A stretch of 64,000 nt of DNA from assembly GCA_030248065.1 (NCBI GenBank), contig JASAMV010002279.1:1-64000 (forward strand), written 5' to 3'. Below, in pieces: positions 12,201 through 23,179 of the stretch. The translations under genes were made by a program, and so were the position numbers. How positions within the stretch are numbered: the stretch's first letter is position 1; every line of letters starts with the position of its first letter. This DNA is from Rhynchonema sp. JSB1_4. Taxonomy: Eukaryota > Nematoda > Chromadorea > Monhysterida > Xyalidae. The notes under the pieces are model-generated. The model did not search any database. It was not told the origin of the DNA and was given only the letters and a program-made list of their open reading frames with translations.

Positions 12201-15200
12201 GGAAATAGTCCGTGACTGAAATAAGCAGCACCCCAGCCCGAACGAACATGAGGTTCATCCTTGATGTTAGTGACATTCGCATTCATTGCTTGTGATGCTG
12301 ATCCGTGACTGATGGATTGTGCAGGCAAACGCATTGGAGATTGCGATCCATTGATGGTCGCATGTGAATCAACACCGGATGTGGAGTTGTGCAACACGGC
12401 TGTAAATAGTATGGTAGAGTTTACAAATCTCCGATTTTTACGTGCCAGAAAGACGTTCTGTAACCCCAGATTTCAATTTTATGATGACCAAGTCCGTAGA
12501 TCAGGAGGAACCGGAGAAACATTACGAAGAAATTAACGTTGGGCAAAAACGCAGCACAGTGTTAGGTATGAACGAGAAAATGTTTTAGAGCAGACAGATA
12601 TTGATAGATAACAACAATGGCGCTTCTCGTTGAATCTTGGTTCGGGTTCAATGCCTGCCGTACACGACGACCACAAAAACCAAATTTCCAAGCTGACCAT
12701 TATGTGCATTCTGCAAGTCGGTCACCCCCGATTGTGTGTTGGCTGTTTGATGGGGCAGCGCAGCAGCGAGGAACGTTGGCACATTCGACGTGGCATCGGG
12801 CAGAAACTGACTGAACTCGCGTAATAAGTCCGGCTCGGTAGCGAACAGACGCGCCACCGATTGGTAGACCTCGGACTCGGAAAGGGTCGGTTTGGCCGCT
12901 AGGTTCTGCAGGCAAAGCGGGGGTTGCATTGAGTTGTGGAATTAAAAAAATATGTAAGATTTATAGATAATGAATAAATTGAATCAAAATGAACAGATAC
13001 GGACCGATTTCAAATCGCGCTGCTCCTTCTGATATGAGTGGAGAATCTCGAGAAACTGTTTGTACACTTCCGGATTATTTTGGAATCGATTCTGGAATGA
13101 ATAAGAAAATAGTTTGGGTGTTTTTTTGATGATGTATGTACCAAGGTAAAGGCAAACTACACCAACACGAGCCCGATTTCGAAGGTGGTGTGTATTCAAA
13201 ACGAATAGAAAGAGAAAATCATCATGCTCCACTTTGTATTCTTCAACGTGTAACATTTCCCAAATCAGCAGCCACGTCAGAATGTTTCACCATTCGGCCA
13301 GCTGCGAAATCGGGCTCGTGTTGGCGTAGTTTGCCTTTACATATTTCTTGTTTGAAATGTAGTGTCCACATGCTCATGAACATGAAATGTTTTGAAAACG
13401 CCACGCATATGGACGAAGCCAATTTGGTGAACAATGAGCAAACCAACATTCAAGCTTTTTTAAACGAAATAAACACCAAAATGTCACATTCTGCGTCTTC
13501 TGAAACATTATTCGAAGAGAATTTTCTCTCAGCAAAACGGATATTTTGATGATGATTCGTGGGTAGGCGCGGCGTGTGGAAACGGATGTTTTGAACCGTA
13601 AGTGACGGTGTCAGACACCGAAAAACCCGAACGCCAACACTTTTTTGTGTACTGGCAGACAAAAAATCCGTTTTTTTCTCGAAAAACAAGGTTTTTTTAA
13701 AATTTCTGCGGTACTTTTATCGTTGTTTTATCGGAAAATATCGTTTTTTATCTTGACTTTGGAAAACATCCAAAATAAATTCCAGCCACCCATACCCTAC
13801 CTTGATCTTATTCACATAGCTGATTGCATGATTGAACTCAATGGCCTGGCGGTGCATCTGTGCGGGCTGCGTTGACGCAGTGGTCATGGCAGCGACGTAG
13901 TCATTGGTCAGCTTCGGATTGGCTGCTGATAGTCCGGCCAGCTGATTGGCTGCTGTCGTCGACTGCTGCCCGAATATTGACGAATTGTTGCTGTTGGGGA
14001 TGCTGGTGGCCGGCAAATCCGAAACAGTGCTCGCACCACCACCCTGAAAACATCATGTTTGAATTTTATGATCAATTTGTTTTGCAAAATGAAACAGACA
14101 ATCGGTTGTTCGGACAATCCATGCGTTTCTATTCATTCGGCCACTGCCGCTATTCTGCTTGCGTGAAAGAGTGTTCCATTCTTCTGAATATAAAAGACGC
14201 TAGCTGCCAAACCTTTCAAATTTTTAGACAAGATAGTTCCCTAATAAAACCACAACGAATGTGCAGGTTGTGTTTACTTGTGAAAAGCAAAGACACGAAA
14301 AAACCATCATCCAATCACCCACACACCTCACTAATCACCCGATGTTCCCCGTTTGGCGTGCAGATCGATATTCGATCACCATTGACTTCGATGCGAAATC
14401 CGGGCGGCAAAAACGTGTTGAAACCGACAATCAGATTGGGCCGACCACGGAACAGGGTCGACACTCGCTGGATCACACCCGGAGTGTCGATGCTGGAATA
14501 TGTGAAAGAATCAACGCAAAAATAGGTTTCGACTATCGAGGTTGGGATTCTATTCTACTTTATCGCGAAACCGTTTGACAGCTCGTAAAAATGAGATGAA
14601 CTGACTGCGCTCAAAGAATTCAGAAGAGGAAATGTTTGGTTTATATGATATACAAACTTGGAACGTCATGCTAAATTCAGTTCCGTCGTAACGCGGATGC
14701 CTGACAGAAAACAAAAAATTGCTTTGATATTAATAAAAATATTACAAGAACAAGCGTACGCCTGTGACTTGAAGTCCTTCATAATGTCGAGAAAGTCGCT
14801 GTAGACTTGTGGTTTGTTGGCAAATTGGACTTTGACTTGATCAAGGTAGGACAGCGCGTCCTCGACTTTGAGTTTCTGCAAAAAAAGAAAACAATTGAGA
14901 AGAGAAAATATTAAAAGGAAATTGCCCAAACTTTTTTCCCTTATCTCTCATTCAATTCGATTTTGTGGTGTGAACAAAGACAGCCTGGTGGTGACAGACA
15001 TCAATTGCCAAAAAAGACCGTAACGCGCGGTTCTCGGGCGCACCAACTAACTACAAATACAGTGATACCGACGCAACCAGTACCCGGCCCCAGTGCCAAA
15101 GTCTTATTTCCTTCCTTGGACCACATAAACACACGCGCATCTGAACAATAGGCTTGCATTTTTCTATTTATTTTTTTTGTTTACTTCGCTGATAACACGG

Positions 15201-16380
15201 CGCGTACCACCTGGCTATACGTAAATAGTATTTACAATATTTTTCTTACAAAAACGCAAATACAAGCGAAACAACACATGCAAAAAATTTAAAACCATGA
15301 CTCTAATAAAAAAATACCTGAGTTTCCCGGTCAGCTGCACTGTTTTCGGCTGCCAAACTGGCGGTGTTTTGGAAAGCACTGAAATGATGGACAGAAATAA
15401 AGATCTGCACAAATTTTGTCAAAATATCTTGATACTAAATTCGAAAAATATACACAAAGTACATGTATATCGTACCCTCCAACTCCGCTGAGCACCAGAT
15501 TGACAGAGTCAGCTTGATTTGTGTATTGCCGAATGATGGGACGAGAATAGTTGAGAGCTGGCAGCGCCGGTGCAGCTGGAAATGTTTTGCTCATTTTGTA
15601 TAATTTGGTCAGCTCGTCGGGGATATTGATATTTGATCGCATCGCAGTTGGTTGCAATAATAAAGAAACACAAATCCATCAAAATATTTGCAATGAAAAC
15701 AAAGCGCAAAGTTAGCACAAAAGTAGTGCTGTTGTGGAAGTTGGGATGGTTTTTGCACCGGGAAGGGAACGAACGAACGAAATCCCGACAACTATTTTCT
15801 TGCAAACTTTACTTATTCGGGATCAGGTCGGGTGGCACAAGCTCACCATATCAGGAGTCACAGAGTCTGGAATAAAAAAAACAGTGTGCACGTACCAGCA
15901 GCAGGCCTGATGACACTTCCAGCAGCGGTGGTAACGCCCAATGTCGCGAACGTGTTCACACAGGTGACCGGGCCGAGACTAGCAGCAGTGGGCGGGGCAC
16001 CCGTCACGCTGTAGGACACCGACGCAGGGAATAGACCACCCGTTCCTGGCAGGGAGCTCGCCGTGCGGAACGGACTGAATGGAATGCCGCCCGTCAGTCC
16101 TGTGAGGAAAAATGGAGGGATCGGACACCATTTGAGCTGACGAGACAATAAAAGCCCAAAACGTCATGCACACGTTCTCACCTCCCTGTGCGAGTAGATT
16201 AGCGGCAGCGACCTGCGCAGCGGTGCTCGATGCAGCGGCACTCAGACTCGCAGCCGCCGCGGCAGCATTTTGACTCGATTGTTGACTGGTCGAAACGGCC
16301 GCGGCACGTCGCGCGTCCGAATCGGAATCTTGTGGCTGTTGAAGGCCGGGCATCTGCACGTGTTCAGCGCTGGTGCCCAT
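3236..16380 (-). CDS. Sin3: Sin3 transcriptional co-repressor scaffold (SIN3A/B orthologue)
   Basis: Sin3 scaffolds histone deacetylases in the nucleus. Exons in transcript order: 16182-16380, 15896-16099, 15476-15575, 15318-15378, 14760-14875, 14327-14492, 13801-14043, 13005-13091, 12698-12905, 12248-12399, 11920-12120, 11006-11229, 10583-10722, 10385-10482, 10158-10277, 9248-9483, 8838-8940, 8687-8767, 8296-8434, 7713-7835, 7485-7639, 7261-7387, 6579-6698, 6095-6264, 5493-5675, 5232-5301, 4396-4528, 3844-4256, 3236-3543. They total 4680 nt in one frame (1559 aa; human SIN3A is about 1270). PAH1 ([15 protein letters not shown]) lies near residues 189-260, PAH2 ([13 protein letters not shown], then [17 protein letters not shown]) near 345-450, PAH3 near 605-675. 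The HDAC-interaction domain ([26 protein letters not shown]) spans about 700-960, and the C-terminal Sin3 domain about 1050-1559. The N-terminus is Ala/Ser-rich and divergent. Least certain are the start of exon 11 in this list and a skipped 20-nt exon (15847-15866). Confidence 0.93.
4935..5224. repeat. Foldback inverted repeat in a Sin3 intron
   Basis: Arms of about 105 nt (4935 to about 5040, and about 5117-5224) are near-perfect reverse complements around a loop of about 75 nt. Both outer ends read TATAGTCT[A/G]TTGATTAAAT inward. The right arm ends 7 nt from the 5' splice site of the intron (exon 5232-5301, read on the minus strand). It has no coding capacity and looks like a MITE or foldback element. 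No clear target duplication was found. Confidence 0.85.
11325..11687. mobile_element. Non-autonomous hAT-like element in a Sin3 intron
   Basis: The ends read CAGTGTTGTTCCTGG and, inverted, AGGAACTACACTG, with flanking 8-bp duplication GTGACCAT at 11317-11324 and 11688-11695. An 8-bp duplication and CAGTG ends are hallmarks of the hAT superfamily. The 363-bp interior is G-tract-rich (GGAGGGGGAACAG units) with an AAAAATGCC/TTTTAGGCCTAAAA core and no transposase. The same family (TIR CAGTGTAGTTCCTGG) recurs many times in the 20-31 kb region. Confidence 0.9.
13450..13640. repeat. Dispersed repeat in a Sin3 intron
   Basis: The stretch from AAACACCAAAATGTCACATT through TTTGAACCGTAAGTG is the inverted counterpart of 39930-40065 in onecut intron 1. 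Both carry a GACACCGAAAAACCC / GACACCCGACAC segment. It is non-coding, and its ends were not resolved. Confidence 0.55.
15847..15866 (-). other. Candidate 20-nt alternative microexon of Sin3
   Basis: On the minus strand 20 nt are flanked by TTTATTCCAG and GTGAGC. Including them after the exon at 15896-16099 shifts phase, so the main model skips them. They keep frame only if the next exon starts earlier, at the CTG at about 15609. They may be an alternative exon or chance. Confidence 0.3.
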
Positions 16381-17800
16381 TTTGAGAATAATTATTTGTG
16401 ATTATCGATCGATGATTTGGGAAGTATTGTTTTTTTTATTTTTTGCAATTATTGAACTTTTCTTGATGACTTGAATCGCCGATTCAGGAATTTGTTGTTG
16501 TTGAATAGCATTGGATCACATTTTGACGAGGTTTCGCACAGCGATAATATTGAATTTCATTCGTTCTCTGAAGACCATACACGAATGAGTCACTGAAAAA
16601 TATAACAGGAAATTAGGACAAATTTAAGCGAAAAAGCCGAAAAACACAAACCGACAACAAAGAACAGATAAATTTGACGAAATCGCACCAAATGCTAATC
16701 CAAAAAGATCAGTAAACGATGAGGAAAAATCGAAAATCTGGCTTGCATACCGGGATGACTGCGCGCGGGCAAGCAAAACGCAAACCAACGCCACAGACAG
16801 AGGGAGACAGGCGAGGCAAACATACGCGTGCACCAGTAGTACATATACTGTACGTATGTACATAGTATGTGCGTTTGTGCAGCACCAACACACCGACACA
16901 GGACAGGGGGGCACTACTTGCTCCGAACGATAGACTATGCCCGCGTGTAGGACACATGTTGTTGTTGGTGGAGTAGAGCGCAGAAAAACGCTGGCCAACC
17001 CAGACCGACTATTTAGGTGTGCGTGTGTTCGGTGGTGGGCGGAGTCACGGCTGACTCGCAGCTCAAAGCTGATTGGATGCACACTTCAATGTACATGTAT
17101 GAATTCAGGTGATAATGTGAAAGACAAGAAAGGTTGGTCAACGTTACGAAGGTACTACGCAATAAGCACGAACAGATTTGTCTGAATGGGATGGGGAAAA
17201 TACTAAAAAAGAAGCAGAACATATGCGCACGCAATTCTGTTAGCGTTCCAGTTTTCCCAAAAATTTCGGCTGGGGCTGACAATGAACAGAAATGGTTATT
17301 CTTGTCCCATTCGACTCCCTAAAAATTTCCGCGTTACAAGTTTTTAACACAACCGCAGAGCGTAATACATAGGCGGCAGCAGTCAGCGCATCCCGGGTCC
17401 TGGTCTCGTGCCTGCCCAGTGTGCGTTTGATGATAAAAATAGTGCGCACACACACATTCTATGTTCAAGTAAATGATGCACCTAGTGTGCGGCACAGTAG
17501 TTTCGAATGAATGAACACACACGCGGATACATATCTATGGCGAAAATTATCCAGTTCTACATATCTGTCTGTTCTCGCGTGCGTACATATGTACATGCGT
17601 GCGCTACGTATACATTTATGGAGTTGTAGGGCAGGCAGACAGTCGAAAGGGTATGGGGGCATCATTACAAACTTTGTGCGGGTGCAGACTGCAGAGGCTG
17701 ACACTAGCTTTGTAACATTCGCTACCAGACATGCGCTCAAACATGCAACCGCCCTGGAAACAGCTATGCTATGCTACTTTTACTTTTAGATCACATCACT
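16381..17800. promoter_or_regulatory. Upstream region of Sin3 (5' UTR/promoter, unresolved)
   Basis: There is no convincing coding exon on either strand. The region holds pyrimidine/purine tracts next to the ATG and TATGTACATA-type alternating repeats near 16840-16880 and 17575-17615. Sin3 5' non-coding exons could lie here, but I cannot place a start site. Confidence 0.3.
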
Positions 17801-18117
17801 GATCATTATAGGATTTTATTTTAATTAAAATAACAAGGTGCACTTTAATTAGCTAACGAAGCCCGCTGCTGTGCGAAACCTGGTTATTTAAAATTGCAAA
17901 CTGCCGGAACAACTGATTCGCGAAAATCATCCACGGAGCATGTGGATTTCATTAGCAGTTTCTAGTTTTTTTTCAACGCTCAACCGCCCCACGCTATGGA
18001 TCTAAACCGAAGCGAGGTTGATGGTGAAAGTGATAATTGCCTGCTGGCGTTTGCATTCACCTGGCACTGGAGGTGCAAAAACTCAAATAAAATAAAATAA
18101 ATAAAATAACCCTGAAA
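17801..18117. other. Intergenic stretch with no recognised feature
   Basis: This AT-rich sequence has an (AATAAAATA)-like run near 18090-18110. No coding frame or terminal repeats were seen. Confidence 0.4.
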
Positions 18118-18425
18118 ATTGAGTTGTCAATTTATGGGGGGGTCAATTATTGGGGGGTTATATTTTTCATTTGGCCCCCCGACGAAAAAAATCATTGTTA
18201 ATAATGCCCCTAAAAATAGCTTGTTTTAGGTATTTTCAAACTTTAACAGTGGCAATTATGCTTGAAAAGCTGTACTCTGTGGTGTACGCAAGGTTAAACA
18301 ACATTGACACAACACGTTGACACAACAACACAGCCTTACCATACCACTTTTTGATTTCGAGCCAATTGGATGGCGTTCAATTAATCGGGGGGGGGGGGGG
18401 GGTCAATTTCCGGCAATACGATAGG
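18118..18425. mobile_element. Copy of a TA-flanked G-run element (right end complete)
   Basis: The sequence matches the interior of the element at 30456-30876 (TGGGGGGTCAATTATTGGGG, TCATTGTTAATAATGCCC). It ends in TTTCCGGCAATACGA followed by TA and GGTGGAAAAATC. The same outer junction (GGTGG/CCACC plus GGGCGGGTAGGGGGTAGTGT) flanks the 30.45-kb copy, so both copies lie at the same site of an older repeat. Confidence 0.65.
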
Positions 18426-18808
18426 TGGAAAAATCCGGGGCGGGTAGGGGGTAGTGTACCAGGCCGGGTACGGTACCATTGGGGGGACCCCCTCCCCCCA
18501 GCCACACACAGCACTGTACGACACTGCATTGACTGACCCCATTTTGGGCTGTATACGGGGGCTGTATGTAGCTTTCCTCGGCACCCTGGATTTTGGAGGA
18601 GTGATTCCCCCCACCAAAAGTCTTAGGGTTTCCAGCCATGCGCCCGGAATGGCCCGACATTCGGGAATGGTCGGCCCGGCCCGGAGCGCGGACCGATTCC
18701 CACCTCTGGCCGCTCTTGACTGTGCTTAAGCCTAGAAAAGTGGGTGGATTTTTGGGCAAATTGATCAAACTTTCCCCTTGCCCTTCCGGCGCGGCGCCCA
18801 GCGCCGAC

Positions 18809-19246
18809 CAGAGATTAGGATCCGGTCGGGCCGGGATTTTGAACCTTTGGCTCGGGCCGGGCCGGACATACCGGTCCGAATTGCTCAAATTTCACAAGCC
18901 AAAAGCGCCTTTTTTGACCAAAATCTGCAAAAAATTGCACTTCGCGCAGAGTGTATATACACATTTTTGTTTGACCCAAATAGACCCGACCCGGTTCACA
19001 GAGATGAATCACAAGCACATAAACATGCTTCCCCGAAATTTTTTTGGAAATTTTGGCTTTTTCTGAACATTTTTGCCTTGGACCCCGAAATCGGGCCGGG
19101 GCCGACTTTCTTAGACTCCCGGTCCCGGCTCGGGCCGGGCCGGCTGGGCCGTGATTTTGGACTTTCAAATCGGGCCGGCCCGGGCGACGATTTTGGATTT
19201 TTAAATCGGGCCGGGCCGAAATTACCCGGCCCGATCCTAATCTCTG
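18809..19246. mobile_element. GGCCC-rich element with terminal inverted repeats
   Basis: It starts CAGAGATTAGGATC and ends GATCCTAATCTCTG, both directed outward, with internal GGGCCGGGCC tracts. It resembles the CAGAGATCGG element at 31806-33735, but no flanking 8-bp duplication survives here. It has no coding capacity. Confidence 0.7.
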
Positions 19247-20653
19247 GTCTGAGCCAAAAGTTGAACGAAAGCAGAGGTCGCAATCAGGCCGGGTTTGGCA
19301 GGCCCGAGCCCCCAAATCTCCTACCCGGCCAGAATTTTTTTGGGTCACATTTTTACCCGATTTTGGTCACAATTTCTGCAGTTTTCTGAACATATTTTTT
19401 GGTTTGAAGAGTGATTGGTTTCATTGAAAAAGTTGTCAGATAGGCAAGTACTGCTACTGATCAACTTTCAACTTTTTATTTTGACGCTCTCGCAAAAGCC
19501 TAAACACAGACTAGGAATTTCGAAAATAGTGATCAAAAAGAAATGAAATCGAAACATCAGGTGAACAGTCACGAGACGACCCGATACACGAACTTTAACA
19601 AATTGACTAACCAAGACAATATGACGACAAATAACGCAATTCCAAGACACGACACGAAACGACCAACGAAACGCGTGACACAAAACAGCAACAGCAACTG
19701 ATCACTTACTTGACGAATCTGTCAGAAATTTTTGTATTTTTTTACATAAAATGTCTACCATAAAAACCTAAATAGAAGGGGTTCTATCACCAACACTGAC
19801 CCAGTGTTGGAGGTACTCTGGAGCGGGGGATACCTACTGTACCGCGCTCGGAGAGGATGGATACCTACTGTACCAGAACTAACAGATTGCTTTCGGATTT
19901 TATGTCACAGTATTCCGCACCGTCCGGTATTGCACCGTTGTACATTGTTGTGGCTCTGCCTGCGTACATTTATATTTCTGATTGCATGTTGTCTGTGTCT
20001 GTCTGTCCGTGATTTCGTCCACCTTCTCACCCTTTCCTGTCCTGGTTTTGTATTTATTTTTCATTCCCGTAACTTGCACACCCTGTTTTGCATTTATTTT
20101 GATGTCCGTAAACTCCACACCCGGTCTTGTAATTATGCTTCTTTCACTTAATCTTCTTATTTATGTATTATTGAGTGGGTGTCGACGCTATAAACTAAAC
20201 TAAACTGTACCAGAGCCGATGGCCTGGGGGGTTGGGGGGTTAGGTTTTTGGGTGAAAATTTTTAATGTTTTATTATGTGTGGAATCGTGTGAAAACGTGG
20301 TATTTGCGCGCGTAGCTGACCCCTTTTGGGGGGACTGTATTACGGGGGGGGGCTCTATTCCGGGGGGCTGCATTTAGGTTTTTACGGTAGATTTGCCCAT
20401 AAGTGTTGACGATAGATAGATGAAATCAAAAAGTGTTCACGATAGATAGATGAATTTGGGGGGCACCCCCCCACTCCTCCCCCAAGTACTAGTACTACCC
20501 TGGTCTATTCGTCAATAAGAGGCGTATTATGTGCTCTGAACGAACCACAAACGTGCACAAATGTACCTGTGCAGGGCACAATACCCAATACTAATACCAC
20601 CCAATACCAATACCAATACCAGTGTTTAGTATTGGTATTGCGTCTAATTCTGT

Positions 20654-21036
20654 CAGTGTAGTTCCTGGTCTGGAGGGGGAGATAGCGGACCCTCCGTCTT
20701 TTTCGGAGGGGGAGATAGTGTACCCCTGCGGGGGGAAGGGGGGAAGACCCAAATTCAGGAAAAAGTCACTTTTTCAGGTCGAAAATTTGACCTATTTTTA
20801 CCCCTTTTTGGAAAAAATTCTTCATAAAAAGGGTATTTTGGCGACTTTTGAGAACATTGACCCAAAAATCACACATTTTAGGCCTAAAAATGCCCATTTT
20901 AGGCTTAAAATGCCTATTTTAGGCAAAAATTGGGGGAGATAGTGTACCCGGAGGGGGCGATAGGGGGATAGTGTACCACCTGAGGGGGAGATAGCGTACC
21001 CGAGGGGGGACCCCCCTCCCCCCAGGAACTACACTG
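20654..21036. mobile_element. hAT-like element, CAGTGTAGTTCC family
   Basis: It is 383 bp with ends CAGTGTAGTTCCTGG and CCAGGAACTACACTG. Flanks AATTCTGT (20646-20653) and AATTCTGG (21037-21044) match at 7 of 8 bases. It is the same family as the Sin3 intron copy and is inserted in the CCAATAC minisatellite. Corresponding copies occur in the two other blocks. Confidence 0.85.
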
Positions 21037-22619
21037 AATTCTGGTATTGGGTATTGGTATTGAAGCTGGCCTGGTATTGGTACTGGGTATTTGCCCAGGT
21101 ATTGGGTCAAAACCAATACCCAAGACTAATCCAGAAAAACCCAATACCAAACTCAATACCTGACTCAAAACCCAATACCAAGCCAATACCAAACCCAATA
21201 CCAGACCAAAAACCCAATACCAAGCCAATACCAAACCCAATACCAATACTAAGACCAATACCCAATACCCATACCAACCAGTGTAGTTCCTGGTCCGGCG
21301 CGGCGGTTAGTGTACCTACTAGGCATGGGCACAATACCCAAAACCAAATACCACCCAATACCTGGTATTGGGTGTGGTATTGGGTACCCAGCAGTGTAGT
21401 TCCTGGGGCGAGGGGGTCCCCCTCGGGTACGCTATCTCCCTCTCAGGTGGTAGGTGGTACACTATCCCCCTATCTCCCCCTCCGGGTACACTATCTCCCC
21501 CAATCTTTGCCTAAAATAGGCATTTTTAGGCCAAAAATGAGTGATTTTCAGGTCAATGTTCTCAAAAGTCGCCAAAATACCCTTGTATTGGGTCTCACCC
21601 GGTATTGGTATTGGGTTGGCCTGGGCACAATACCACTTTTGACACCCAATACCAATACCAATACCGGCCCTGTACCAATACCCAATACCTATACCCAATT
21701 GGGACCCAATACCAATACCGGGCGAGAAACCCAATACCAATACTACCCAATACCAAATCAATACTACTGAAGTGCCTGGTATTGGGTTTGGTATTGGGTT
21801 GGTATTGGTATTGAGTATTGGGTATTGGTATTTATTGGGTATTGGGTATTGGTCTTAGTATTGGTTTGGTATTGGGTTTTTAGTCTGGTATTGGGTTGGT
21901 ATTGGGTTTGGTATTGGTTTGGTATTGGGTTTTGAGTCAGTCAGGTATTGGGTTTGGTATTGGTTTGGTATTGGGGTTTCTGGGTTAGTATTGGGTATTG
22001 GTTTTGACCCAATACCTGGGCAGACCCAATACTAATACCAACAGTGTAGTTCTGGGGGTCCCCCCTCGGGTACGCTATCTCCCCCTCAGGTGGTACACTA
22101 TCCCCCTATCTCCCCCTCCGGTACACTATCTCTCCCAATTTTTGCCTAAATAGGCATTTTTAGGCCTAAAATGGTCATTTTTGTACCAAAAAATGTGTGA
22201 TTTTTAGGTCAATGTTCTCAAAAGTCGCCAAAATGCCCTTTTTATGAAGAATTTTTTCCAAAAAGGGGCAAAAATAGGTCAAATTTTCTACCTCAAAAAG
22301 TGACTTTTTCCAGAATTTGGGTCTTCCCCCCCCGTCGGGGGTACACTATCTCCCCCTCCGAAAAAACGGAGGGTCCGCTATCTCCCCCTCCGGACCAGGA
22401 ACTACACTGATACTCAATACCAATACCAGGCCAGCTTCAATACCAATACCCAATACCAGAATTAGACCCAGTGCTGTGGCTGGGGGGGCTGGGCTCCCCC
22501 CAATTCCCTCCCGCCCCGGCCTGGACGCTACCCCCCTACCCGCCCGCTCTGGCCCTACCGGTGGCCGGGCAATTCAGCAAGACCAGTTTGAGAAGACCAC
22601 TTTGAGCAAGTGAAAAAGA

Positions 22620-22855
22620 GCAGAGCCAAAGGGCAAAGCCCAATAAGGGCAAGACCAAAGGGGCAAAGCCCAAAGAAGGGGAGACCAAAAGGGCAAAGCC
22701 CCAAATAAGAGCAAGACAAAAAGGGCAAGACCAAAGGCAGCACCAAAAGGGCAAGACCAAAAGGGCAATACCAAAAGGGCAAGACCAAAAGGGCAGCACG
22801 AAAAGGGCAAGACCAAAAGGGCAATACCAAAGGGCAGAGACGAAAAGGGGTAAAA
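22620..22855. repeat. GGGCAAGACCAAAA minisatellite
   Basis: Units of roughly 10-20 bp built from AAGGGCAAGACCAAA and AAGGGCAGCACC repeat here. Further arrays lie at about 28080-28320 and, inverted, 29390-29700. Frames rich in Phe-Trp-Ser-Cys-Pro on the other strand are artefacts of the unit. Confidence 0.85.
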
Positions 22856-23179
22856 GCCCATTTGTCGCAATTAGTGCCACCCACTGGTAAATGTATTGAC
22901 ATCTTATTTCAAATGTCGGTAGATTCGAGTGAATTCGATTAAGTAGATCAAAGAGGGTTGGGCAAAAAAAAGGTTTTAAAAAAAGAGTTTTTAAAAAAAT
23001 GGTGTTTTTTTAAATCTAATTTCCTGATTTTGATTTTTCAGGGAAAGACTGATTATCAAGGAAAATCAATTTTTTGTCCCATTTTTTCAAAAAATTTCGA
23101 CAATTTTTACTTTGAGATAGTGATATAGGAGTTTTAGGCTTCAGTGATGGACCCGGCAAAGTTGGTCCCACTGATGCGG

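Larger units (their letters stand above)
20288..23179. repeat. Block copy 1 (direct) of the large repeat
   Basis: It runs from AAAACGTGGTATTTGCGCGCG through GTGTTGACGATAGATAGATG, the GTACTAGTACTACCCTGG motif, CCAATAC minisatellite stretches carrying several CAGTGTAGTTCCTGG elements, and a GGGCAAGACC minisatellite, to GTTGGTCCCACTGAT. The same order recurs at 25458-28720. About 20288-22570 is inverted at 23180-25457. Long open frames here are by-products of the minisatellite. Confidence 0.85.

Noticed and set aside
18403..19389. Gly/Pro/Arg-rich open frames on both strands
   Set aside because: They arise from GGCCC tracts of the element at 18809-19246. Both strands are open for the same reason.
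21054..21770. Long open frame of 238 codons rich in Pro-Ile-Pro-Asn-Thr and Tyr-Trp-Val
   Set aside because: It is the translation of the CCAATAC minisatellite, has counterparts in both strands and in each block copy, and lacks splice or start context.
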